Below, in pieces: positions 11,246 to 23,064 of a stretch of DNA of 64,000 bases (position 1 is its first letter; the number at the start of each line of letters is the position of its first letter). Origin of the DNA: Deinandra increscens subsp. villosa. Its lineage: Eukaryota > Streptophyta > Magnoliopsida > Asterales > Asteraceae. The stretch spans positions 1-64,000 of the forward strand of contig JBCNJP010000228.1 of assembly GCA_039602395.1 (NCBI GenBank). The letters run 5' to 3'. A program made the translations under genes and the position numbers. The notes beneath the pieces are model-generated. The model was not told the DNA's origin. It did not search any database and was given only the letters and a program-made list of their open reading frames with translations.

Positions 11246-12763
11246 ATGGATCCGTTTCAAGCATTTGTTGCGATGTCAACAACCGTTCAAACTCTGCTGA
11301 ACTACGATAATGAGATTGGAACCACGAACAAGGTTCCTAAGTTGATGAAGTTTGAGGATTTTCACAATTGGAAGACTCGTTATGAATCATATATTGGTGT
11401 TACCGATGTTACGGTTTGGACTCCTATGTTGGATGATTATGTTGTGCCAAAGATGTCGACTGGTGAAATCAAGCCATACAATAAGATGAACAACACTGAT
11501 AAAGAAGCATTCAAATTAGAGAAGAAGGCTTATTCTAATCTGTCAATGGCATTACCGAAAGATATTCTTCATCAATTTAAGATGCACACAACTTCAAAAA
11601 CGTTGTGGGATGCTTTATGTAACAGATGTGAAGGAAATGCCCAGTACAAGAAAAGCAAAAAGAAAGTCTTTTTGAGGGAATATGATAACTTCTGCCATGT
11701 TCAAAATGAAACAATCAATGATCTTGTTTCAAGATTGTCACATCTGGTGAGCGAGCTTGAAATTGTTGGTGTTAAGAAGGAAGCGAATGAGTTGAAAGAA
11801 AAATTATTGGATGCCTTACCAGCCAAATGGGAAGGATATTTTTTGCTATTAACTCATGATAAAGGTTTTGATGATGTATAATATGATGATTTAACCAGGA
11901 ATTTGTTGGCACGAGAATTAGATATGATGAGAGTTAAAACACTTCCAGCACAAGTCCAGAACCCAGATGTATATTTTGGGGAGAATGCATCCACTATGCA
12001 TGCAAAAGTCAAAGCAAGTTCAAATCCACCAACACGGCATTCTATGTGAAAAATTCTTCATCTGGTCATGCAAATATATCTCGGGGTTCTTCTAGAGATA
12101 CCTATACTCACAAAGCTGTTGTGACATATCCAGTTTACACAAATCAATCTGCTTCTACATCAAACCAGAGTGCTTTCTCAGCAAAAAGTACGAATGACTT
12201 CATGGCATTGTTTTCGGCAATGATTTTTTCTTATGATGGTGTAGTGGAAGGAAAGCTGACAAGTGCTGAACTAACTGTTGAAGATTACAAGCAGATTGAT
12301 CTCGATGACTTAGAATTCATGTACATAAATTGGTCAATGGCTATGCTTGTTTGGAGGGGTAAGAAATACATGCAAAGGACGGGGCGCAAGGATCTCAATC
12401 CGGAAGGAAAACTTGGTTTCGATAAGTCTAAAGTTCGTTGCTACAACTGCCAGAATTATGGTCATTTTGCCAAGGAATGTAGTAATGGAAAGAAGCAAGA
12501 GACTTCAAAACTATATCAGAAATGTGCGTCTCAAAGTGCTAAAGCATCAGGGAATAACTCTAATCCATCCAGTTCAAATGAAAATGCCAATGCTTCGAGT
12601 TCAGACTCTAAAGCATTAGTTTCTCAAACTGGTGAAGGTTACGATTGGAGTGCAGATTTTCCTGATGAATCTGCTTTTGTATGCAGTTTTGAGGATCAAA
12701 ATGTGAAGATGAAAGACAATTCTGAGCTTCCAGGAGAAGATTTCTTTGGAGATGGTCAACAAG
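11246..12763 (+). pseudogene. E1 gag, N-terminal part
   Basis: Structural protein of the copia particle. The frame is open from ATG 11246 to 11881, where one in-frame TAA occurs. It stays in the same frame to about 12020, shifts, and then runs open to the insertion at 12764. The first part is the copia gag core (L-M-K-F-E-D-F-H-N-W ... L-W-D-A-L ... L-L-D-A-L-P-A-K-W-E). A canonical zinc knuckle C-x2-C-x4-H-x4-C lies at 12439-12480 (C-Y-N-C-Q-N-Y-G-H-F-A-K-E-C). The coding sequence continues at 18751 after the insert, and the frame is kept if the insert and one ACAAG copy are ignored. One stop and one frameshift make it a pseudogene. Confidence 0.85.
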
Positions 12764-15308
12764 TGTAATAACTCGGTCAATCCGTATACTTTTGACCCGA
12801 ACCGTTTCTTTTCGTAATAATATTTAACAATTACTAACTAATCGTATTGCAAATGATTGTTTCATTTATTATATGTTTGATTTTTTTTCAAAACCTTTGT
12901 TAAAATATATATGGATATATATCCATCTAAACCTAAATATCATAAAACCCTTATAGAAAGCGTCATATTTAATTGATTCGGTAAATTTTCATATAAATGT
13001 TCGGTTTATGGCGCGGTCCATTAAAGAGAAGTTAAAATTTTATTTGTCCAGTCATCACGGTATAATACATATCTATTTAACCACTCACCCTAAATTCTTA
13101 TATAAAAATAAATAAATAAATAAAAGAGGATAATAATTATAATAAAAAAATGAACTTGTTTTAGGGATTAACCCCCCCCCCCCACCCCCGCGTTCATTTC
13201 CAGCCGACAACACAGAAGGAGAAAGAAAATCGGGAACTACTCTCCCTGTTCACCTAACGACCGGCGTTCCGGCCACCTATGGCGGCACAGCGATGGTCCA
13301 TTGGTGCAGACACGGTGGCAGCCTTCCCCCTTCTCCTTTTTCTGTTCGCGACAGTGACAACACCCCCTATGCTCGTGATTTTCTGGTTGTCCCGTCGTGG
13401 TGGTTACGTAGCAAGAACCAGTGGCGGTGGTCGCAGGTTTTCCGCCACGGCGGTGGCGACGGTCCCTTTCCATGGTCCATTTGGGTTCGTTTTCTTTCCC
13501 TTTACTTACTTATTTCCACCTTCTGATCCCTCGATCCTCTCATTTTCGTCCAGATCTGAGTGTTCCATGGCTTGGTGATGTCGTTTGTTGTTTCCCTCGG
13601 CGGTGGCAGCTTTTTTGGTGGCGGCGATGGGCCACCGGCCGCCGGAACAATTACAAATGGTGATTATGGTGTTGTGTTTGGTTAAGGGATACTTCTAGGA
13701 GTGTTGGGTACAAGTTTTAGTCAAAACTGAGTTAACTCGAGAATGAGTCAACCGAGTCGACTCAGTCGTGAATCTGGTCAACGTTAAATCGGGTCTAACC
13801 CAGTCAAATCAGAAAATCGATTCCGTATTAATGTTCGTGATGAAAAATCAATCGGAATGGACTACTCATTTATATATTTTGGTGTCGTGACGGTTTTCGG
13901 TTAACCGCATTCGGGATCAATTGTCAATCGAAGGTATACCGTAATCTCTATCTCGTTGGCGTTTATTTATTTAATTTGCAATTATATCCCGTGATTTGAA
14001 CCTTAGACATCATAATGCTTAAAAGGAATTTCATATAATGTGGTTATTACTATAAATATGAATTTGGTAATAAACATATTTCGAGTGTTAAGACTTGGTG
14101 TATCGTGGTTCAAAATAAAAGATGCTAATATTGGAAAGCTCGGATAAAATCAAATAACAATATATATATTTTTTAAACTGTAATTATTTGGACTCTTAAC
14201 AAAAAGACTAAAACGTGACCCTCGGTTTGGATAAAACTTGATTATGAAATGTTATGATTCAAATAGATCATAAAATCTATTTTTACCGTTAACGATTCTA
14301 GTAAATTATAAAATATATTTACTATAATTATATTTACCACATTGTAGTCAATTTCAGAATAAACCTTTGTTGTGTCCTTGAGCGTATGTAATTCACCATA
14401 TTATATCACCATCAAGCCATTGTCTTGTGAAAACTCAATTATTTATTTAATCCATCATTTATTTATTCGTTTACTCTTCCTTTTGGTTTAGTTGTCGATT
14501 GTGTCTTCGGGTTATCTGTCTTGTATCGTGGTGTCATTCTTTCCTTTGTCTCTCCAAACCAGGTGAGTATCATAGCCCCTTTTCCTTTTAAGTTTTGGGG
14601 TGCAACATGTACTGTATCAACTCATGTTCTTAAACTATTTATATTCAAAATATTCAAAAACCGCATGCGAATTCTGTGTTTGATCTATGTGCCTTGTATA
14701 TGTGAACTTGTTTGGATCATTGCTATGGATTGGGTTGTGTGGGTGTGTTGTACTTATGTGTTGCTCATGTTCATGTTCATGTTCATAGATGTATCCCATT
14801 AACTCATTTGAGCCGGGGTTACAATAATGGATCCGTTGGTTTGGCAACCCACTTGGCCTACCTCGCGTGTGGCGCCTTGTGATTGAAAACCTAAATGCCG
14901 AGGGCTTGGGTTACGTCAACCCCCATGTGCTTTAGTTCCTTACTTGTTTGCTATACTCGTGTTCATTGATTAACATTGATTCGCATGTCCAAGCTTTGAT
15001 CATATATATGTATACACCTATGATTACTCACCAACTATTCGTAGTTGACCCTATTTTATACATGTTACTGGCTTGCTGTTACTTTGTTGATTACTCGTTG
15101 ATGACACCATAGGTTGCATGCGACTTAGCGAGACCTAAATTAATCTGGATTAACTCGTTCTATTTGACTGTTTGGATTTTCTTGTAATGTAATATTTTGT
15201 TTGGTTATATGAAATGGGTTGATTAAGAATATCGCGACATTAATAGTGTTGTGTGCATCTGGACAATCATCGCGCCCCGACATGTTCCGTCCTTGGTCGG
15301 GGTGTGAG
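12764..15308 (+). repeat. Ty3/gypsy 5' LTR, about 2.5 kb
   Basis: It starts TGTAATAACTCGG and ends GGTCGGGGTGTGA directly before a primer-binding site. A likely TATA box is TATATAAAAATA near 13097. It includes a 12-base C run (13172-13183) and a GC-rich leader (13200-13660) whose short ORFs overlap in three frames and are not credible genes. Its last 400 bases share long exact words (for example ACTCACCAACTATTCG) with the reverse complement of 63590-64000, so a second copy of this LTR family ends the window. Confidence 0.75.
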
Positions 15309-16740
15309 TAATTGGTATCAGAGCCACGGATATAGGGATCTAGGTTATTAGAACCGACTTGACCTAGACTATTGCCTTAGGTGTCCTGCACGAGTACCTC
15401 GTGCATAGCATGCCTATATAAATTGTATGTCCATTTTATGCTTCTTAATTGTGCCTATTCAGTCATTGTCTTGTTTTTGATTAATTAGCACACACTCGTA
15501 CACAATTCACTTGAGGCTTCCTAGCCTCCTTCTGAAATGGTGCCTCACGTACCATCTAAGAAATTGCTTTTCCATTATATGATCTCGTTAGAAACGGGTT
15601 TTAGTGACTGACGTGTAATAACTGGAAGGGTAAAGCACCAGTACTCGGGGTCTCTGTCAAGAAAAGCGTTCATCTAAATTAACGGACCCGAGCGCTCACC
15701 TGGAATGCCCCGATGAGAGTGCCGAAACCTATTAGGCCAAAGCATGTCAATCACTAGAACCATACTCTGATTTGTCACGGTTGTAGTTTCCCAATTAGGA
15801 GATGAGAACCACTTCGATGTGTTGTATCTCGATCGCTCGATTTCATGTTTTTGTGCATGGTTACGATTACTATGGTTCTTGATGGTTTTGATGATCTTAG
15901 ACATACTATCTCACGACTCACTGTTGCACTTTTTTTTTGCTCGACCTCTAGTGATTTGGGTTGATTTTCAACCTGATTTCTTATTTTGTGAGTCGGTGAT
16001 TTGACGATTCTTGACAATTCTCAATATCATATGACTTTTTTTTTCAACCTGCTATCTTATGATGTTCTGATTCGGTTTATTTTGTTTTGTCATTGCATGG
16101 TATTATGAGTCGACTTATCTCATTTTGGAGTCTCATGATACTCATATTCGGGTATCCCATGTGATTTCCTTCTCTCTCTTGAACTTAAATCGATCTTTCG
16201 GGATGTCTTATTTCATGGTTATTTCATCCATTTTCTTGGTCTGGGTTACATCGATCGCAGCAGCAACTGCGAAGTGGCCCTCATTCCTTGCTCAACTATG
16301 GAGCCTGACCTCGGGCTTCACCCATTTTGTGTAGGTCATGAAAATACCACCATCCCTCAATCGGGTTTTAGCTATGCCACATCTATGGTCACTCAGGACA
16401 TCCCGTGAGCAATTATTACCAATCGGCCCGAGCTCAGCCTCAATCGGTCCAACCTTGGTCACCAACGCGTGTTCTATTCGCAATGGTGCATCTGGTTGTC
16501 CTTACCCCTGCATTGTTTATTATCATTGTAGAAACCTTAGTCATTTCTCCTTACCTTAATCTCTGTTAGCCACCGTTAACACCCGTGTCAACGACAATGT
16601 TAACCTCAGTACCATTGCTAGAGTGTTCGGTTCATTTGCTTTTTGGAGATTCTTATGTTGATATCCATCAATCATTGGGACTTTCTCAATTGTGACAATC
16701 CACATTTTCAGGTCATTTTCTGACATTAACTGAACGTAAA
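15309..16740 (+). pseudogene. Gypsy primer-binding site and decayed gag region
   Basis: TGGTATCAGAGCC at 15313-15325 is complementary to the 3' end of initiator-Met tRNA. The following 1.4 kb is where gag should lie. I find only scraps: a zinc-knuckle-like C-x-V-Y-Y-H-C-R-N-L-S-H-F pattern near 16510-16545. The frames are full of stops. No protease or pol follows, so the element is deleted beyond about 16.7 kb. Confidence 0.5.
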
Positions 16741-17880
16741 CCGTATTAGATGTTGTGTGAACATTTATGTGCTTAACTGTGTTGACTTTAACATTTAGGG
16801 TTTTGTGTAATCATCACTATACGAGCATGCACAGTTCAAATGACGTTTGATATTTTATGATTTCACTTTATGATTTTATAGGATATATTTGTATATATTT
16901 CACATGTATTTTATTAAATCATAGATTTATAATTTTGTTTTTATGTAAACATAAAGTATATGTTTATAGACTTTTAGTCAAAACTTTATGAGACTTTAAG
17001 GATATAATAATTGTGGAATTAAATTCTATGATTTTATGTGGGTAAGACGAGGTTTATACATTTTATAAACGTTACACGATTTGTATATTTTGACGTTCCT
17101 CGTATATTCCTTGTTAGAAACATTTCCCTTTAACTCCGTTAGAGTTCGTTAGAGATTTATAACCTTGAGGGACCCTTTTCGCCAATTTCTAATCCTCTTT
17201 TCTTTTACAAATTTTGTGGGGATTATTTATGTAATTATCGAAACCTTGTGTCATCTTGTAAGTATTCGAGGGACTGTTTGTGTCAATAACCTATTGTTAA
17301 TATTGAATCGTGGGTTACAGGATTGAATCAATGATCGGTTTTGAGAGACCGATCATCATCATCTCGGCAGTTTCAACCCACACAATAATGCCCAATTCAA
17401 TGATAAACCAATATCATATCATCACCCAAACTCACATTCACAGCACTCTTCCCCCTCTCGTAGTCCGTCCCTCTCGTTCTCTGTTTTTCTTGGCGACAAG
17501 AAACTCACCACAGTCACGATTCCGGGAAAATTCACACCACTTAGCCACTGTTTACTATTATTTGATACGTTTCGGTGATCGCGAGTTCCCGACGAGTACA
17601 CAGGAGCAATCGGATTTGGATTTCGCGACGGTGCTCAGTGTTCGCATTCGAACTTCGGGTTCATTTCGGTGTCTAAAACTCGACAATCTCCCATCTCCGA
17701 CCCAAGGTAATAATTCCTTAATGTTAGTCAAACATTTTTATAAGTTTATTTCAAGTTTCGCGATTTTCCGGTCGCCAGAAAATATCTCCGGCGACATTAG
17801 GGTTGTTAATGAAGAAGATGACAAGCGCCAACTATATGTTAAATAAAATACAAGTCGACTTTATTAACAGACGCCAATCT

Positions 17881-17945
17881 GGCAGGGACGGTTTGGGCGC
17901 TGGGCTTATACGCTAGGGACGCGGGTTCGATTCCCGGTCTCGCCC
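17881..17945 (+). ncRNA. tRNA-like segment with B box, followed by T5
   Basis: GGTTCGATTCC (17924-17934) is an exact RNA polymerase III B box. It sits in a T-arm-like hairpin (CGGG/CCCG) and is followed by GTCTCGCCC and five T (17946-17950), a Pol III-type terminator. The first seven bases (GGCAGGG) can pair with TCTCGCC in six of seven positions, as an acceptor stem would. The D and anticodon arms are poor. It may be a tRNA relic or a SINE head rather than a working tRNA. Confidence 0.4.
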
Positions 17946-18028
17946 TTTTTAATCCCTTATTTTACTAAAACTCATTCCTGGTCGCTACTGATACATAAAA
18001 TGTTTCGATCTGGTTTTTGACACAAACA

Positions 18029-18095
18029 GGCCCGCTGGCCGGGTGGTCGGGCTGTTGTGCTGAGAGTGAGAGGTCGCGGGTTCGACTCCTTACGA
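18029..18095 (+). ncRNA. tRNA-derived, SINE-head-like segment
   Basis: TGGCCGGGTGG (18036-18046) matches an A box closely and GGTTCGACTCC (18079-18089) is an exact B box. They are 32 bases apart, as in tRNA genes and tRNA-derived SINEs. The 3' side has no pairing acceptor strand, so it is not an intact tRNA. It lies 84 bases downstream of another B-box segment. Confidence 0.4.
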
Positions 18096-18265
18096 TCTTC
18101 ATAATTTCTGTTTTGTTTTTATAATGTGATGCAAGGCATTTGTCCAACCAAAACTCATATAAAATGGATTTCCACGAATGTTTAAACCCATAAAAATGTA
18201 TATTGACTATTAGACCCGTAAATTAGACGTTTTGAACCCAAGTATAGTTTTAATAAATCCATATG

Positions 18266-18268
<3 letters not shown>

Positions 18269-18305
<37 letters not shown>
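18269..18305. repeat. (AT)n microsatellite
   Basis: About 18 uninterrupted AT dinucleotides. Length is likely polymorphic. Confidence 0.9.
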
Positions 18306-18308
<3 letters not shown>

Positions 18309-18750
18309 TATGTATTTTTTTTTATTAAAACACAAGAATTATGGTTTTACATAAAAGGGTGAAATAAATATATTCTCGTGTAGTTTCATATTTATACGTA
18401 TGTCGTTGGTTTATTGAAACGATTAGATACCTTTAGATGAAATTTGGTAAATATGTATCTCATTTTGTAACCCGTTATTAACGTTATTAACGTCATAACA
18501 CGTTCGGTTTAAATATAAATATTATATATATTTATTTTTGGAATCATTGAACTTATAAAATATATAATATTGATATATATTATATTTTCTCGCGTTATTC
18601 CGATAACCGCTCGGATTTGGCACACGTGCCATCCTCGACTCATTTTGAATTCCACGATCCTTCGTTTTTGTTGTTTACGTTAGACTTAATAGCTTATAGA
18701 ACACACACTTATACTCGTATGCTCATTAGGTGGTTGATTGCGTTCACAAG

Positions 18751-19643
18751 ACTCGTTCTTGCTACTTGACTTAACTGTTTATCTGCAAGCTTTGTCTGAT
18801 CATGAAACTGTGAAAAATGTTTCATTACCAGATTATAAATCTAAGTCAAATGATCAGCGCTCTAATAACAGATCATACTCTCCACCAGATCAAAGATATC
18901 AAAAATTTAAATCGAAGTTAAAACCTTCAAATTACTCACCAAAGAGTTTTTACAACTTTGATGGTCAGTTTTCCTAAAAATCAAACACTTTTGACTATGA
19001 ATCATATGGTTTTTGTGAAGACTATAATTTTTATGATGACTTTGGGCAATTTGAGCAAAATAAAATCAAACAGGTCAAGCCAAAGGGTTATGCTGATCAG
19101 TGTGGGGTGGATGAGCATGGGTTTTATAACAGATTTGGGTATATTACTCCTTTGCTTAAACCTCTTCCGATTTCCAAATCTCGAAGGTTTAAGACCAAAG
19201 AACCCAAGAAAGTTTCTCAGCAAATGAGTGATGACAACACCTCAAATGATTCTGGAAATGCTCTTCCTATGTTCTTTATTGATTGTAGGAGGTGTTATCA
19301 CTACTATAAGCGTGGTCATCTACGTAATCGATGTCCAATTTTGGCTAAGAAACGTGCTTTTGCTGTCAATAGTGATAAATCTTATTCAGATTCAAAATCT
19401 GATTTGAAGCCAAAGGTAATAGATGAGAAAGTGGTTACCAAACAGTTTTTCAAGAGAGGAATTTTTTTTAAACATACTCAAAAGTCGTTTGGTAGTTCAT
19501 CAACTTCTGATTCCACCACTGATTCATCTATTCCGTCGTTAAGGCAAAAGTGGCTACCAAAACTGTCTTCCAAGAGCACTGAAGATTACTCTGAGGATAC
19601 CGGTCACCCCAAAGCTGAAAGCTTGGGTCCAGATTCCAACTAA
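18751..19643 (+). pseudogene. E1 gag, C-terminal part
   Basis: This continues gag after the insertion, beginning D-S-F-L-L-L-D-L-T-V. The first section is open to an in-frame stop at 18975, the frame shifts, and it is open again from 19107 to 19643. It holds a second zinc-knuckle-like motif (C-Y-H-Y-Y-K-R-G-H-L-R-N-R-C) in which the second Cys is Tyr. The tail is Ser-rich (D-S-T-T-D-S-S-I-P) and ends with W-L-P-K-L-S-S-K-S-T-E-D-Y, like the gag ends of the gag-only elements nearby. Confidence 0.8.
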
Positions 19644-22600
19644 TTATTTGCTACCTTGTACAGGGTGCTCGAAAGCCAGTTGTCAACAACTTTTGGGTGG
19701 TTGATAGTTGAGCATCCAGGCACATGACTGGTAATATTTCCCTACTTTCCGTTTTCAAACCAATTAATGGCGGGAATGTTACCTTTTCTAGCAATAAAGG
19801 TGGAAGAATAACCGGTAAAGGCAAAATGGGTAACGAGAAAGTCATGTTTGACAAAGTTCAATTTGTGGAAGAACTGCAACATAATCTTCTTAGTGTCTCA
19901 CAAATTTATGATAAGCAGTACACTGTTGCTTTCACAAGTTCTGAATGCTTAATTCTGAAACCCGGAATCCAGATTCCTAAAGATTGGATCGTGATGCGTG
20001 CACCAAGGTTTTTAAGATTTGTATGTGCTAAATATGAATCAAAATTCGTCTGCTGTTTCGGCTACTTGTTTCATCTCAAAAGCCATGGAAAAAGAGTCGA
20101 TTTTGTGGCATCGCCGTATGGGGCACATCAACTACCGGAAGATGAATTATTTAGTTAATCATAATCTGGTGGATGGCGTTTCTAAGAATCGTTTCTCGAT
20201 TAATGATGTGTGTGTTTCCTGCAAGAAGGGAAAACAACATAAAAAGTCACATCCTTCTAAACGAATTAATACAATTGTTACGCCGTTAGAGTTACTTCAT
20301 ATGGATCTCTTCGGTCCTATGAATGTTCGTAGCGTTAATGGATGCTTTTATTGTTTGGTGATCATGGATGACTTTTCACGTTTCTCATGGGTGGCATCTA
20401 GGTATTCAAAAGATGAAACTCCGGATACTATTCAGCGATTGTTATCCAAGTGCGAATCTATGTACAAGTACAAAATATGTCGCATTCGGACCGATTATGG
20501 TACCGAATTCAGAAATGCAAAGATGACAGCATTTTGTGATGCTCTTGGTATTGTTCAAGAGTTTAGTGCACCGTATACTCCATAACAGAACGGATTGGCT
20601 GAAAGAAAGAATCAGACACTGATTGAGGCAACACGAACAATGTTGTCTGACGCACACTTACCAATTACTTTTTGGTCAGAATCCGTTCATACTGCGTGTC
20701 ATGTGCTAAATCGTGTTCTGATTGTAAAACGGTTGAACAAAACAAGTTATTACTTGCTGAAAGGTCATAAGCCGAATTTAAGTTTTTTAGAGCCGTTTGG
20801 GTGTAAGTGCACTGTTCTCCAGGAAGGTGGAAAGTTTGAGGCAAAGGCTGTTGATGGCATTTTTGTTGGATATCAGCATCCAATGAAAAGGATTTATTTT
20901 CCTGCTTCAAAGAGAATTGAGTGTCACTTGAATGTCGATTGTCAAAGACATACTTTTATACCACCCAAGACGGAGAATCTTCCTGTTTTTTACTACAATC
21001 ATTTATTTAATTCTTTCTCGGTTGCACGTACAGAATCTGCTGATGAGCCTTCTGAAGAACTTCTAACTGCTGCAATATTGCATTCAATAAATAGTCATGG
21101 ATCGTGTATTCCGAAGCTTCCATGTGTTTCTACTACTGCTTTATCAAGTCAGCATGTTTCTAATCTAGAAACTATGAGTTCATCTGCTGATGATGACAAA
21201 ACTTTTCATGAAGCTGAATCGGCACCGATTGATGATCCGATTACATTACCAAGCACAAGTTCTTCGGTTCCGGTTACTTTACCGATTGGTGATCTTTCTA
21301 GCTTAGAGGATGCAGATGAGAATGTTAATATGCTTGAAGAAAATATTCTGGTTCCCGACACAACCACTCTTCGGATTCAAAACACTCATCCGTAAGAGAA
21401 TATTATTGGAGATCCGACTTCTGAGTACGTACACGACATCAATTGTCTGATTCTCTTGATGCTTTGATTGCTAAGATTCGGGATTCTAGGGTTCAAAAAG
21501 AAGTATTTCATTCTTGTTTTTATCCCAAGTCGAGCCTACAAATGTAGACCAAGCATTGCAAGATGCTTCTTGGGTGGAGGCTATGCAGGAGGAGTTGCAA
21601 CAATTTAAAAAATTGGGAGTTTGGCATCTCGTTGATTCACCCGTAAATTCCAAAAAACCTTGTGGTACTAAATGGGTCTATAAATGCAAAAAGGACGATC
21701 GCGGTATCATCGTCAGAAACAAAGCTCGATTAGTGGTTCAAGGTTTCTCACAAATTGAAGGCATTGATTTTAATGAGGTCTATGCTCCTGTAGCCAGGAT
21801 TGAGGCTATCAGAATTTTTCTGGCTTTCGCAGCATATCACGGGTTCAAAGTGTATCAAATGGACGTCAAAAGTGCGTTTCTCAACGGGAAAATTCGTGAG
21901 GAGGTGTATGTGAAGCAACCTCCTGGTTTCTATGATCCAGATTTTCCTAAGCGTGTGTATAAACTGGATAAAGCTTTTTATGGTCTTCACCAGGCTCCAC
22001 GGGCTTGGTATGAGACATTATATACACATCTTCTGGAAAATGGGTTCAGACGTGGCAAAGTGGATTGCACGTTGTTTACAAAGAAGTTTGGGAAAGATCT
22101 GCTATTGGTTCAAGTTTATGTAGATGATATTATTTTTGGCAGCACCAATGATACGTTATGTAAAGAATTTGAGCGAGTGATGCAAACTAAATTCGAGATG
22201 AGTTCAATGGGAGAGATGTGTTTCTTATTGGGCCTCCAGGTGCATCAATCCACAAACAGAATATTTTTGCATCAAACGAAGTATGTGTCCGATATCCTAA
22301 AGCGATTGAATATTGATGATGTCCGGATTCCTAATACTCCTATTCAGGTTTCTCATGGACTTTCACCGGATGAAACTGGTGACAATGTTAATCCAACATT
22401 GTTTCGTGCCATGATTGATTCTCTTATGTACCTAACCGCTTCTCATCCTGATAATGTTTGCAGTTTGCTGGTGTGCTAGGTACCAGGCAGCTCCGAAGCT
22501 TCACATTTGTTAGCAGTATAGAGAATCTTTGCTTATTTGAAGGGTCATTCAGATCTTGGTATCTGGTATCCTAATGAAAATAAGTTTGAGTTATCATCCT

Positions 22601-23064
22601 ACTGAGACTCGGATTATGGAGGATGTAAAATCAACTTCAAATCTACTACCGCCGGGTGCCAATTTCTGGGGGAGGGGCTCGTGTCATGGCAATGCAAGAA
22701 ACAAACTTCGATCGCGACGTCTACAACGGAGGTGGAATACGTTGCTGCTTCCAGTTGCTATTCACAAGTTCGGTGGATTCAACAACAATTGCACGATTAC
22801 GGTTTGAAACTTCTGACTACTCCTATCTATATAGATAACTCCACTGCTATATCAATCACGAAAAACCCCGTGCAACATTCCAAGACTAAGCACATTGACA
22901 TTAGATACCACTTTATTCGTGATTGCTATGAAAAGAAACTGATTGATTTGCAGAAAGTTCATACAGATTTTCAAAGAGCTGATTTGTTAACAAAAGCATT
23001 TGATAAATCTCGTTTTCAATTTCTGTTGCAAATCAATGGTGTTACTCGGTTAAATGCCAAGTAA
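19644..23064 (+). pseudogene. E1 pol: protease, integrase, RT, RNase H
   Basis: Copia domain order is clear. In the protease the catalytic D-S-G has become D-S-stop (TGA, 19709-19711) before A-S-R-H-M-T-G. The integrase zinc module W-H-R-R-M-G-H ... C-V-S-C-K-K-G-K is at about 20108-20235. The catalytic core has D in M-D-L-F-G-P, D in R-T-D-Y-G-T-E-F, and E in G-L-A-E-R-K-N, with a stop (TAA near 20584) just before Q-N-G. The RT begins near 21530, has Q-M-D-V-K-S-A-F-L-N-G, and Y-V-D-D at 22117-22128. RNase H is frameshifted at 22480-22690 and then open to a TAA at 23062. Acidic linkers separate integrase from RT. At least five lesions are visible, so it is inactive. Confidence 0.92.

Larger units (their letters stand above)
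12764..18745 (+). mobile_element. Gypsy-type insertion in E1 gag
   Basis: The insertion is flanked on both sides by ACAAG (12759-12763 and 18746-18750), and gag reads on in frame across it. Its left end is an LTR (TGTAATAACTCGG) that leads into a primer-binding site at 15313, so a Ty3/gypsy element contributed. The right end (GATTGCGTTC) does not match the end of that LTR. The block is therefore either two elements or one element with a rearranged 3' half. The ACAAG repeat may be a target duplication or a microhomology junction. Confidence 0.6.
16741..18745. other. AT-rich LTR-like sequence with tRNA-like segments
   Basis: I cannot assign this 2 kb to a named element. It contains AT-rich non-coding sequence, a C/T-rich leader-like stretch (17440-17700) and two tRNA-like segments (17881-17945, 18029-18095). 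It also has a long (AT)n run (18269-18305) and AT-rich sequence to 18745. A 178-codon open frame at 17310-17846 has no recognisable motif and begins with a non-ATG codon. Most likely it is LTR or leader sequence of a second element. Confidence 0.35.

Noticed and set aside
13237..13663. Overlapping GC-rich ORFs in several frames
   Set aside because: High GC lengthens all frames by chance. The stretch lies in the leader part of a gypsy LTR and no protein family is recognised.
17310..17846. 178-codon open frame
   Set aside because: Non-ATG start, no motif, lies in LTR-like sequence with a leader-like C/T-rich part; no sign of selection can be seen.
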